Positions 10,004 to 20,545 of a stretch of DNA of 64,000 nucleotides are shown here, one piece after another. Under the pieces are notes generated by a model. That model searched no databases. It was not told the origin of the DNA and saw only the letters and a program-made list of their open reading frames with translations. The position numbers and the translations under genes were made by a program. The DNA is from Peribolospora baueri. Lineage: Eukaryota; Basidiomycota; Peribolosporomycetes; Peribolosporales; Peribolosporaceae. The stretch lies in assembly GCA_029717555.1 (NCBI GenBank), contig JAMDHS010000003.1:434001-498000 (forward strand), read 5' to 3'. The stretch's first letter is position 1. Every line of letters starts with the position of its first letter.

Positions 10004-11575
10004 ACCAGCAGCAGGAAGTCTCGGGCACTCCTCGACTCCGAGGGTTCCACAGAAGCCTTCGGCATCGGCACCTTGTCACGGCCATTGCCAAAGCCTATAC
10101 TTTCCGAGTTCGCTAGGTGTCGCTGAAGACCATTGCGAAGGTTGCCAGCCCATGCAAGAAGAGATGAACTTTTTTTTTTTTTTTGGAAAACAGTGTCGGA
10201 CTAGAAGGTCAACAATGCAACACAGCCGCAACAGTTTCCAGATACCACGTTTGCGAGCATCTTCCCAGTGACATCCATTTAGCGGCAAAATCCATTCTTT
10301 CCGCAATTTAGCCATAAATAATGCGACGTTAGTTACAATCTTGCTCCAATCCAACAATTACGTCCACAATGAAAGCATTTCAGCAGGTGGACCGTATGTA
10401 TAGCTAGGGTAAAAGAAGGATCAGTCTTTTTTCGTTGCTAGACAGGCAACATAGTGTCTAATTTGACAGCACAAAATATGCCAGATTTTCATTCCATATT
10501 TTAAGTGCCTACTTGGCTGGGTATAAGTAGGTCTGTCTGCTTTCGAGATCTTGCAAGATAATGGAGCTCCTAAAATTTGGGAACAACCAAGAAAAATTAT
10601 TTCGATGGGAGACGGATCATGGTGATCTTTGTCTGCGGTCAGCCGACCTGACACTGTAAACACGCGAAGTAGTAATAAATGGCCAAGTTATGGTCTATGT
10701 ACGTGCAGAGCAGAACGATCGGCGGACATCAGGTCCTTGGAATGGATCGTTCTGTCTGTGTTACTAAATCTTAAAACATTGGTAAAGCTCATAAAAGAAG
10801 TGCCAGTCACTCAAATATTTTTCTTTCATTGTACGCTTAGGCTTCGCCAACATGAGGAGACTGACCGTCAAAAGAATATCTCGAAACTAGGCTTCACGTG
10901 GATGGGAGCTCATCTGAAAACTGACTGACGAGCCGATGTCTGTACCCTTGAACAAGACACTAATTGCATCCGGAAAAGGTTGACAACATTGGAAATTTGG
11001 GTTTTTTTCGGTGCGTTGAATCGATCTGGGATCAATGCAGGTCATTTGATTTTTCTTCAGTAAGGACGGTTTATTGATTATTGTCCTTTTGGTCTACGCC
11101 TATTCTGGCAACCTTGCGTTTTGAAAAACTAGACCGATGGGACAACATGCGTGACTTCGCAGTCCACTGATGCTGAGGCTACGTTGGCTCACCCGTTTCA
11201 AAAAAAAAAAAAGAAAACCAACCCTCTTACTATCCTCCACGCGCGTAGGTCACGTGACCCGTGGGCCCGAGTCACGCAACCCTAGTCACGTGCAGGTTCG
11301 GTCTGACGTGGCAGAAGGGTCATCTCCAGCATCCGGGTTGTTCCCTTGGAATACACAGAGCCTCTGAAGTCGTTACGCTGTTTAGATGCTCAAAGGTTTC
11401 CAAAGCACGTGTGAGGTAACTGACATCCGACGGACACCAAACGAGGTGGGAACGAGTAGCTAGGTTAAGTCAATGATAGGAATGCGATTTCACTAAGGCA
11501 CGCCATGCCGGATGACAATGGTACAAGAAGCATGGTTGGTTGTAAGAAGAATGAAAGAAGATGAGCATGTGGGAC
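10004..11575. other. AT-richer non-coding island
   Basis: No gene is seen. From about 10,260 to 11,160 base composition is clearly more AT-rich than the surrounding coding DNA. A run of 15 T lies at about 10,170-10,184 and a run of about 12 A at about 11,200. A perfect 10-base hairpin stem (CAGAACGATC at 10,711-10,720, GATCGTTCTG at 10,745-10,754) is present. CACGTG occurs near 10,898, 11,252, 11,288 and 11,404. The island may be a decayed transposon, but no end repeats were found. Confidence 0.5.
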
Positions 11576-13889
11576 CTAAAACTCGAGGGGCTCATGAGAC
11601 TGGACGTTAAGGTTGTCGTCGCGGCCCATTCCACCAGCACCGTCAGTGTAACCGGGCTCAGAGCTTGGAGTGGCTTCATCAGAGTGGGCGGACCCGGTTG
11701 CGTTGTTGGAGCTGACCTGGACACGGGAGCGCACCGCAAAGTTGCGACTTTCTGTAGGCGAGCCGGCGGCAGGAGGACCTCGAGGCTGGCGAACAAGGTT
11801 AGCGGCTCCAGCGGTAGAGTTGTTGCTGACGTCGAAAGACGGAGGCAACAACGGCACGGGGGGCACATCAGAGCCTTCTCCAAAAGGTGAATTAAACATG
11901 CTTGCGAGCCCAGCGGCTCCTCCGATGCCGCCCGCCTGGGGCCGGCGGCCGACAGTGACGGAATATCCATCGCGGAGGTTCGAGTTGCTCCTCCTGCCAG
12001 CCAGAGAGGCTGACGACCCTGGAGCCAGATGGCCACTAGGCGAATTGCTGTAGGTGTAACTGGTATCGCGCTCGCGCTTCATGTCGGGTGCCGACTTTTT
12101 CATACGAAGACCGGAGCGGCCCGTGGTGGCGGTGCCAAGGAAGTTGCCGTAAGGGCTGTTCTCGCTCGCAAGCAGGCCGTTGGGGTCCAGACGGCCCGAG
12201 CGTCCTATGGTCGATGCCTGCGGTCGAAGCGACCGACCTTCACTTTGGGGAACCGCGTTCTTGGTGACGACGACGCAACGCTCTTCGCCTTCACCCATGG
12301 AGTAGTGATAGAGTCCAAGCTTTTGGGCGACAAGGTGCACAGTGCGACGCTCCAGCGGACTCAGAGTCTTGGAGAAAGCGAGCTCATCGCGCATCCGGTC
12401 GTCCTTGAAGAGAAGGACGCGCGAATAGATCTCGAGGGTCTGCTGATCATTCATGTCCAGTTCTGCAAGTCGTCGTGCAAAGCATCACACAGACATTAAC
12501 AGATCAGCCGTAGATATAGCGAGAAAATGTCTGCGAGGTAATCATCATGTCTCACCATCTTTCTTGGATCCACCACCGCCTGACTTGTCGGAGAGAGCGC
12601 CAGCCTCAAATCCGTCCATGGCAGCCGGAAGGCCTCTAAGGCTAGCAGCAGTCAGGGGCACAGAGCCCGAGAACGCGCTAGTGTTGCTGTATCCATCGTC
12701 GGTCAAGGCATCCGAACTTGGGCCCTGCGAGTGCGCACCGCCGAAATTGGTCGCGTATTGGCCTTGGCCCTGAGCCTCAGCCTGCCGCTGACGCTCCTTC
12801 TCCAGCTGCATGCTCTGCATGCGCTTAATGGCCTTCTCCTTCTCAATACGCTCCTTTTCGCCAGCTTGAAGCACCTTTTTGTACTCCACCCGCAACTTGC
12901 GACCAGCAACATCATAACCGTTCAAAGCCGCCACCACCGCGTCAGCCTCCTCGGAAGAGCGGAAGTTGGCAAAGGCAAGTCCACGGAACACGCCGTTGTC
13001 ATAGTGGTAGTTGAAAGCGTACGGAATGGGAATGTGGAGATCCTCCTGCGATGGCGGTGAGGCATAAAGAAAGGAAAGGTTTAGCCCACATGAACATTCC
13101 TTCCTGGAGTCGCCGGGTTCCTCACGATGATTTGAAGCAGCTGCTCTTTCTGAACGCTGAAGCTAATGTTCTTAATGACTATGGCGGTGGGGATGACCCT
13201 GAAACGAAAGCAAAGCCACGGCAGAGTCAACGCACGCACACTTTGCCGAAAAACGCCAATTGGTCACTCACTCGTCGTTGCCCTGGGCCACAGCGCCCAT
13301 GAACCCAGAACCGGGCTGCGAAGGGGGGAAAAAGCTTTCCGAAGGCTGACCATATCCCTGGGATGGCGAAGCGGTGCCCGAAAGCGACTCGGTCCACGGC
13401 TAAATAGGTTATTGGCGCATATAGCAAAACATGAACAGCGCGGTTAAGTTGATGGCAACGAATCGCCTTCTAAACATAGACGCCGGTGCGACCACTCACT
13501 CCAACCCCTCCTTGCGGAACGCCGTATCCGGGCCCGAAGTTGTTGAAGTTCGGCATCTGGCTTGGAGGAGGCGACGAATAATCGTTTCCGAACAGACGTT
13601 CGAATCGCGCGGACGCGGACGGAGGCGAGTGTCCGTCGCGGCCTTGTGGCTGAGGCGAGCTACCGGTGGAATAGTTTGCTTGGGGCGCGAACAGGGAGGC
13701 GACGCTGCCATATCCCGGATTGGGCAAAGGGGGCGCCGGCGACGAGTTCATACTGCCGTGATTGAAACGTGGCATCGAGCGCTTTGGGCGCAGAGACGGA
13801 TGCACGTTGCCCGCATCGTCGGGACCGGGCGAAGACTGGATAGAGAGACCCTGGAGGCCCGCGCTGAGATCGTTGGCGGACATGTCCAA
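11576..13889 (-). CDS. RRM-R3H RNA-binding protein, PIN4/Cip2-like
   Basis: A likely post-transcriptional regulator related to budding-yeast Pin4 (Mdt1) and fission-yeast Cip1/Cip2. Five exons from the ATG at 13,889 to the stop at 11,576 give about 655 residues. The N-terminal 170 residues are low-complexity (Ser, Pro, Gly, Asn). The RRM follows: IPTAIVIKNISF (RNP2-like) and GVFRGLAFANF (RNP1), split by introns; then a charged coiled stretch rich in KEK and EKERQRQ. The R3H-type region is LDMNDQQTLEIYSRVLLFKDD through LERRTVHLVAQKLGLYH, where RRTVH carries the R-x3-H signature, then GEGEERCVVV. A disordered C-terminus with an NLRDG-type stretch ends at LEF. The RRM is in the middle and directly followed by R3H, as in the fungal family. 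Orthology to a particular yeast gene is not certain. Confidence 0.88.
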
Positions 13890-14724
13890 GAAGAGCGTCT
13901 AAAAATGCCGAGAATGCGGTGTTGATCGAGGCGAACGCTGGAGGCGAACAGGTGGCGGAAAGGATGCGAACACAGACGATGAAGGGACAAGCGTCAAGTT
14001 TCGGAGATGACACGCCGCCTGCAATAAGAGCGAAAGCGATCAAAACACCAGAAAGACAAGCACCGGGAAGGACTAGGGATGTCAAAGATGCCCGAAGCCG
14101 GGACGAGGTGACGAGGCGTGCGGGGAGACGAGGAACGAAGGCGAGAAAGTGCAGCGAGGAAGGGAGGGCGGAAGGAGGAGACGGGGAGGCTGAACCGTGT
14201 CTAATGGATCCTGAAGGTCGTCGAAGGTCGTGTCGAGGTTCGTGACAAAGAGAAAACAGAGCAGAAGCAGGTGTTCCCCTTCCAGCGTCGTTGAGCTTTC
14301 CTTCTGGTGGCCGGCCTTGGACGAGCGTTGCTGACGGGCGCGAGCGCGTTCAAAAGGAGCGTCGTGGCTGCTGCGGCTGCTGCTGCGGGAGCGGACGGAA
14401 GCCATCGAGCATCCCCACCTCAGCCGCGTGCGAAAGACGTGCGACCGGAGTATCCGAGATGATCGATCACGTTTCCTGCCTTCATTCGTGTCAAGGTCAA
14501 GAGCGACTTCTTCGATTTTCGTTTGAGGCATCGTAGACATATGGAAAAAGGGTGGAAGAAGAAAGGCCAGGCCAGCGCTGTAATAATCAGTCGCGAAAGA
14601 AAGAAAATGAAAAAGAGTTGTATCATGCGGGCCTCCAAAGCTACATAGCGCGAAGGAAAGACAGGGCAAAACAAGCTATCGAGGGCGCGACCCCGCAGGA
14701 ACAGTGTCCGGGCATCGAGGACTT
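13890..14724. other. Upstream region of the PIN4-like gene, 3' side of EGD2
   Basis: Both neighbours are on the minus strand, so this 835-base gap is the downstream flank of EGD2 and a long promoter or 5' leader of the RNA-binding protein gene. Open frames in it are compositionally noisy and unrecognised. A purine-rich stretch (about 14,080-14,200 on +) reads as a pyrimidine-rich leader on the minus strand. Confidence 0.45.
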
Positions 14725-15617
14725 TTAGGAAGCGGCCTGTAAGAGGTAGTAATGCACAAGATCGGAGGGAAAAAAAGCCGGAGACGTTGAGAAATTCGAA
14801 ATCCGATTCTCCGAAGGTCTGGGAGAGCGGCTGAAAACACTCACCATAATCGCATTGATCAAGTCACCGCCAGACTCCTTCAGCGCGCGCACGGCTTTCG
14901 CCCGGGAGCACGACACCTAGAGCAGCAATAACAATTGTTGTCAACAGTGAGCGCCGTACCGCGTGAGCGCCGTATCGCCTACGGCGTCGAGACTCGCCAC
15001 CATGAAAGCGCGGACGCACCTGCTGCATGACGAGATCGATGTCCTTGGGGTCAACTCCGGTCTCGTCCACTTCGCCCTCCTCCTCCTCCTCCTCCTTGTT
15101 CGCGCTCGCAGCCGCCATCTTGGCAGCTTCCGCCTCAAGCTTTTCCTGGCTCAACTGGGGACCGGCCGATGCCTGAGCGAACTGCGACATGTCCTCAGCC
15201 TTGGCCTCGCCAAACACGATGTAGCAGTCGCTGTTGGGCGACTTGTACACCTCGGCATTTTGGACAACGTACAGACCCTGCATATGGGCACACACAGAGC
15301 TGGGTTTCAGCGGGATACAGGAGCGAAGCGAGCAGACCGGCTTCCTCAGCGTTAAACTGGATGGAGGCCGCTGCCCGGCTGAGTCTACGGGCTGGTGCCC
15401 GCGGGATGGAGGTACTCACGCCCTTGGGCTTCCTCATGGTGACCCTAGTGACACCCTGAACACGCTTCAGGCCGAGATTCTGGAGGGCCTTGCGGCTCTT
15501 GCGCTCGGCGCGGCTCTGGACCCTCTCGTGGACAGCGCCGGACTCGGAGCCGGCGTCCGAGGCGATTTCGACGTTGGCAGTCTCGTCGGTAATCTCTTCG
15601 ATCTGAGCGGAAGACAT
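14725..15617 (-). CDS. EGD2: Nascent polypeptide-associated complex subunit alpha
   Basis: Part of the ribosome-associated NAC heterodimer, which shields nascent chains and tunes ER targeting. Exons 15,420-15,617, 15,020-15,277, 14,845-14,916 and 14,725-14,736 join in frame to 179 residues. The NAC domain is visible: [51 protein letters not shown]. An acidic [25 protein letters not shown] linker follows, then the C-terminal UBA domain ([23 protein letters not shown]). The final exon is just 12 bases and encodes Ala-Ala-Ser and the stop, which matches the usual NAIMAAS-like end. Both the length and the domain order fit the family fully. Confidence 0.96.
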
Positions 15618-16155
15618 GGTGACTTTAACACATCGGGAACGAGGATGGATGCCTGCAGTCAGTATATACGCCCCAGCAAAATGCTCGCATCATCGCCAAC
15701 TTGAAAAAGACTGCAGGCCCGGTAAAATCGTGCAATCGAGCTAAAGGTTGCCCGAGAGCACGCACGTCGTTCGCTTTGCCGCCTTCCTCCCGGCCCCCAT
15801 GCAAGGGCAACTCAATCGCCTACAGTATAAGACCCACGCCAAACTCACCTTCGGATATCTGGTTAGAGGACAGGTGGATAAATCGTTTGCTGTCTGTCTT
15901 CCTCGGCGATGACACCGGGCAGCGGAGGCGCGTGGGAAACAGTCGCTGCTGCGGCGACTACCATCCTTTACCACCGCCAAACGACGGCCGACCTTTCAAA
16001 GGGTGTTTTACAGTCTGTCTGTCTGTCTCTCTCTGCCCGTTTCCGTCTCCGTCTCCGTCTGCCTATCGTTGTGTGCCAGCCCTATTTAACGTAAGCGTGG
16101 CTGTATGAACAATGTCCATGCGAACATCGCACATGCTTCGATCTTTCTCCGTTCG
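15618..16155. promoter_or_regulatory. EGD2 promoter region
   Basis: Lies upstream of EGD2 and downstream of EMC3, both on the minus strand. Simple repeats are present on +: CTGT units followed by about four CCGTCT-like units (16,012-16,060). No gene is seen. Confidence 0.45.
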
Positions 16156-17587
16156 TCAATGCCTCTCCTTCTTCCACATCTTCAACACTCGACCCTCTAC
16201 ACCGCTCCCGACCCACGTTCTCTCGCCCCTCTCTACCGCTCTTTCCCTCTCCTCCTTGCCCGTAGCACCAGTCTTTCTGCCGCCGCTCCGTCCCTCGAGC
16301 AGGTGCAAACCAACCAGCTCGAGGTTGTCCCGCTCGGCTTTGTGCAGCTTGGAAAAGTCTTGTGGCTGGCCTGGTGCACCTGGGGCGGCGGCACCAGTCA
16401 TCATGTTCATTTGGGCCATATCACGGGTACCGTCAGCGGCTGCCATTGGTGAGGAAAGGAGACACGAAGGCATAGGTCAGAGATCGGAGCTAAATGAACA
16501 AGGTGTGCTACGGCACAATCAAGAAGTGGGGAGTCCTGGTCTCACCATTGTCCTCGCCCAAAATGAGGCGGAATATCGTGTTGAGACCAAAGAGGTTGAG
16601 GAAATACCAACTGAGGGAAGACACCCAAGTGACGTCCATATCTGGCGTCTCGATGCTGGGAGAAGTTGAAGGGGACAAGGGGGTGGCTAATAAGTCAGAA
16701 GCATCGAAGCGAGCAGCTATTTACTGCAGGAAGTTCGAGGCAGGTAAACAGAAAATTACCCCCTCTGTAGCATCAGCTTGAACCTCATGGTGAGCGGGAA
16801 GGGAAGTTTGACTGTTGAAGTAGGGTTCAAGACTCCCGTCGAGTTAGAACAATCAAAATCGCGAAGACAACCGAAGTAGACTTGGCTCACTCAAAACGAA
16901 GCCCGAAAAGAAGAAGTTGATCCATCCCATGATGATAGTCTGAGGAACCATCATGACCATCTGTCTCTTCATGCCTTCCATCATGCCCTCCATCTGTGTC
17001 GGGTCGGTGAGCGGATTGGCTGGTGTGGGGGGCTTCTCGACAACATTGCCATCTGCATCCTTCTCGTTCTGCGGTGGCTCCTTGAGATAGGCACCAGAGG
17101 AGAGAGCATCAAGGAGAAAGGAGCGGCGGCCGAGGAATGATGAAGGGGGAATGAAAGGGTAGGAGGAGCGGAGGAGGGTCGAGCGAGCTAGAAGACGTCT
17201 GTGTGCGGCGCAAAAGAGCAATTACCACTAAAATGAGTTAATCGCGAGATTGGGGACTAGGTGCTCAGAGCCGAGAATCGGATAGCAACCCACTGCTCTC
17301 GTAGGGCAGCCAAAGGCTGCTTCTTAGGATTGCCAGTGATGAGAGTAATCACGTAGTGTCGAAGCAGGCCGACTGGACGTACATTCCACAAAAGCAAGTA
17401 ATGATAAGTGAGTCCTATCCGGCCGGCAATATTAACGGTCGCTGGAAGTCAGAGAAAGAGGCTAGGACCACAATGCTCACCAAGGACCATGACGATCGTG
17501 ATGGGGACCAGAACCCAATCACGAATCTGAGGACTGTTGAAAACGACGGAGCAGATACCATGCCAAAAAGTTCAGAGAGTCCGACAT
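16156..17587 (-). CDS. EMC3: ER membrane protein complex subunit 3
   Basis: Core, YidC/Oxa1-like subunit of the ER membrane complex that inserts tail-anchored and multipass proteins. In order: RDWVLVPITIVMVL (first membrane helix), LRHYVITLITGNPKKQP, REQ, ARSTLLRSS, FLGRRSFL, AYLKEPP, NPLTDPTQMEGMMEGMKRQM, VPQTIIMGWINFFFSGFVL (second helix), LPFPLTMRFKLMLQRG, TPDMDVTWVSSLSWYFLN (third helix), FGLNTIFRLILGEDN, then a soluble C-terminus with DFSKLHKAERDNLELV. These blocks match Emc3 closely. At least six exons are used. The start is uncertain: the best nearby ATG is at 17,587, but linking it to the first helix needs either a very small intron or another first exon further upstream. The C-terminal tail to the stop at 16,156 is basic. 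Confidence 0.9.
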
Positions 17588-18033
17588 AGAAGCGGCCGGT
17601 CTGCCTCGCTCATCGTCAATATAATTGATACGCACTCCAAGTACAGTGATTGCCTGAATGGAGTGTAGGGAGGGCCCACGGAAGGGCAAAGCGACACGTG
17701 TGAGCGCATGGCATCCCATTTGTTTGCTCAGCCAACTTTCCGCGCTGGAGTGCTCACTCTTCGACCGCCATCCTTTACCTGCCTTGACTATGAAAGATCG
17801 TCTCTCCAGACAATGCACTTCCGTCTCAAGAAATACCTCGTCAATGTGCCAGGTGCCTTGGACTCGAGCGTCGATGCGCCGGGCTGGCGAATGCTGCGCG
17901 TCGTGGGCATTGAGCACGAGTTAGGGTTAGAGATCGCTTCTTGTGCCGCCGCTCTCGCTCCCATTCCACACCCCGCCATCGCGTCTATCCGTCTCTTTCT
18001 CGTACGCAGCACGTCGAAGAAGGGCGAGGAAAC
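17588..18033. promoter_or_regulatory. Divergent promoter region of EMC3 and CWC15
   Basis: Gap of about 450 bases between two divergent starts. It holds ACACGTGT near 17,692 (a CACGTG E-box) and TTAGGGTTAG at about 17,922, resembling a telobox or 1.7 telomere units. Neither is proof of function. Part may contain an additional EMC3 first exon. Confidence 0.4.
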
Positions 18034-19132
18034 ATGTCCGCAGCTCACAGGCCGACCTGGACGCCCGCAGCGGTGAGTCTGCTGTTGTTTCCACCGTATC
18101 GTTGAAGAAGGAACGGGGTCGCTGACCACCCTGCGCTCGCCTTGCCGTGTGGCTCAGGGCAAGCTAGACACGCGCGGTGTCTCAAAGCAATATTCAGAGC
18201 GTGACATCGCGGCCCACACACGTCTCAAGTTCCGACAGCCTCCTCAAGGCGGAATCACTGCCTCATATGGCGGCCTTGACGTCTCTGGTCGTCGTGATCT
18301 CAAGGCCGAGCTGGAGCGCCGGGAGCAGGAGGCCAAAAACAATAAGCGGCGCGCAGAGGGCCTGCCGGAGGAACCTGAACCTGGGACGGAAAAACAGGCG
18401 GAAGAGGGTGATGAGGAGAGAAAGAGGAGAAAATTGCTAGAGGAGACGATCAAATTGGACGCGGACGATTCAGAGGAGAGCGATGAGGAGGAAAAGGACG
18501 CCAGAAGGAGGGCGAAGGGGAAGTGCAAGGCTGTGGAAGAGAATGGGTGAGTACCAATCTAAATTCATCATCTTATGGTGCAGTTTTTTTTTTTTTCTTA
18601 TGTGCGATGTTGCGGTTATGAAATGCTCTCAGGGACGCCACCCAAGCCAATGGTGCGGCCCACGAAGGTTCCGATGATTCGTCTAACTCGGACGACGACG
18701 ATGACGATGATGAAGACGACACGGCCGCCCTCCTTGCTGAGCTGGCCAAGATCAAGAGGGAACGAGCAGAAGAGGCGGCGCGACAGGAGCGAGACAGGGC
18801 GATGGCGGAGGAAGGGGCAGAAGTAGACCGAATTGCTAGGGGGAACCCGTTGCTGGACCTTGAGACCGCCGTCGAGGGACGAAGCATCGGGGGAGGGCCC
18901 GTCAAGATGGACTTTGGCGTCAAGAGGAGATGGGATGATGGTGAGTCGGCCTTTATCTAAATGGCCGTAGCTGGATGAGAGACTCATGCACGCTTTGGTG
19001 GTTTCTGTCAATTTTTCAGACGTCATCTTCAAGAATCAAGCCATCAATGAGAACAAGCCTAAGCCTGGCTTCATCAACGATCTCACCCGCACGGAATTCC
19101 ACAAGAAGTTCATGCAGCGTTATGTCAAGTAA
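18034..19132 (+). CDS. CWC15: Pre-mRNA-splicing factor CWC15 (Cwf15)
   Basis: A small, largely disordered component of the Prp19/NTC-associated core of the active spliceosome. Four exons: 18,034-18,072 ([13 protein letters not shown]), 18,158-about 18,546, about 18,632-18,940, and about 19,020-19,132. The N-terminal block [21 protein letters not shown] and [10 protein letters not shown], and the C-terminal block [37 protein letters not shown] and RYVK are the two conserved ends of the family. The middle is acidic with EE and DDDD runs ([12 protein letters not shown]) and a Glu/Arg helix. Intron 2 has a run of T before its acceptor. Another NTC-associated factor, SYF1, lies 1.4 kb away, with a Tim17-family gene between them. 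Confidence 0.95.
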
Positions 19133-19297
19133 CCGGAATTCGTGGGAGCAGCGTTTGGTGCTCTGTTGTCGTCGTATTTGTAGTCGTTCCTTGGCACATA
19201 CGCCTGCGTCTCGCTCCATTGAATGGTTGTTTTGGACAACAGAAACCCGTCTGATTGCGGTCATGATCGATTATGTTGGCGCTCGAAAGCATCAAAA

Positions 19298-20232
19298 CTA
19301 AAGACCGAACATGGATAACCATCCCTTCGAGCTCCTTCGTCCCGCTGTCGTGGGTGTCTGCGTTTTTTCTGGTATTGGCACCTCCGCAGGCAACTGTTCC
19401 CGTTCCTGCTTGCGTTCCCTGGCCTCTTTTTCTCTCTCCTTCTCCGCCGTCCTTGCCATATCTGCTGCTTTGCGCCGTTCTTCCGCGTCTTTAGCAGCTC
19501 TCACGCTATCTCGCAGATCCTCTAGCCCTCCAGCGAGACCGCCCGCGACGAGGCCGATCAGGAGAGCGCGGTAGGACGTTTGACGGGGTAGTCGGTCTGA
19601 CAAGGAAGGAGCCGCGTCGAATGAGCGAGTGTCAGCGAGCAGGCCTTGCGACCTGAAAGTCCTTTATGGGCATTGCACAGCGATGAATGACACGCACAGA
19701 GAGAAGCCGCGCCGATACCCGTGCCCACGCCGGCGAGCGCACCGTCAATGAACCGACCTGTGTCCACCTCTTCGCCCGCCCGGCCTTCCACCGTCCTCCC
19801 TTTGGCCTTTCCCCCGACTCCTCTGAGCGCGTCATAGCCCCACGCGTCAACGACCAAGCCTGCGTATCTCCTCCTTGCGCTCCTGACTACCTCCTCGAGC
19901 CCAGCGAATGCTCCTACCCAGAGTGCGGTCCTCGTACCCATTTTCAATCCCCCTTTAATACCGGCCCAAAGGACGCGGTAGTTCTTTGTCTTGTGGTAAA
20001 AGTACCAGCCCGCGCGGTCGCGGGGAGTACGATGGGCATTCTCGGCACGGTATTGCAGGGAGGCTTTGGAAGAGCCGCTGTAGAGCCCGCCTGCAAAGCC
20101 GAAGAGGGCGCCGGCGGCGGGCAAGGAGACAAGTCGTGGCACTGGGCGAGGCGCATACGACGCTTCGTCCGAGGACGTGACCGAAATTGCTGCCCCTGCC
20201 CCTGCTGCTGCTGGGCCTGACATGCTTGCCAA
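19298..20232 (-). CDS. Tim17/Tim22/Tim23-family membrane protein
   Basis: A probable mitochondrial membrane protein. Exon 1 (start at 20,232, or the second ATG at 20,220) encodes a Gly-rich helix PAAGALFGFAGGLYSGS, then NAHRTPRDRAGWYFYHKTKN, AGIKGGLKMGTRTALWVG and FIDGALAGVGT. Repeated small-residue helices with GxxxG and a central GGLKMG-R segment are the Tim17-superfamily look. A donor GTATCG near 19,718 joined to the acceptor before 19,597 keeps frame into RQTSYRALLIGLVAGGLAGGLEDL, a fourth Gly-rich helix, then a charged coiled-coil (EKEREKEARERKQEREQ) and the stop at 19,298. It is not Tim23, Tim22 or Tim17 itself as far as I can judge; the family is inferred from helix pattern and recall. 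It is convergent with CWC15 (165 bases between stops) and divergent from SYF1. Confidence 0.65.
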
Positions 20233-20545
20233 AGGCTCGTGTCGTTGAGATGCCTAGATGGATCTCCACGCTGGCTGTCCGAGGTTGCGTGGAGTCGGAA
20301 CTTGAGTGGGATGGAGACGAAGGGAGGGGCACAAGCCGTCGAAGGTGAGTGACCGTCGCCGAAAACGCCGCGAGCGAGCGACGCGATCGGTCGGCGGCAT
20401 TTCTTCAACGTCTTCGCCTTTCGCGTCTCGTCCTCCATCACCATCCACTATCACCATCACCGCCTTGGTCCTTTCTTTCACCTTCTCGTCAGCTGCGCAC
20501 TGGTTTTCTGACTGAAGGCTGAGGACCCCTGCAGAACTCTGCAAG
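20233..20545. promoter_or_regulatory. Divergent promoter between the Tim17-family gene and SYF1
   Basis: A 313-base bidirectional region with no TATA-like motif that I can see. The SYF1 side is pyrimidine-rich with CATCAC units (about 20,430-20,470). Confidence 0.45.

Noticed and set aside
17921-17932. TTAGGGTTAG resembling telomere repeats; AACCCTAA also near 56,066, 57,022 and 59,046
   Set aside because: Fewer than two units each, scattered, and close to what chance gives; no sign of a chromosome end or fusion.
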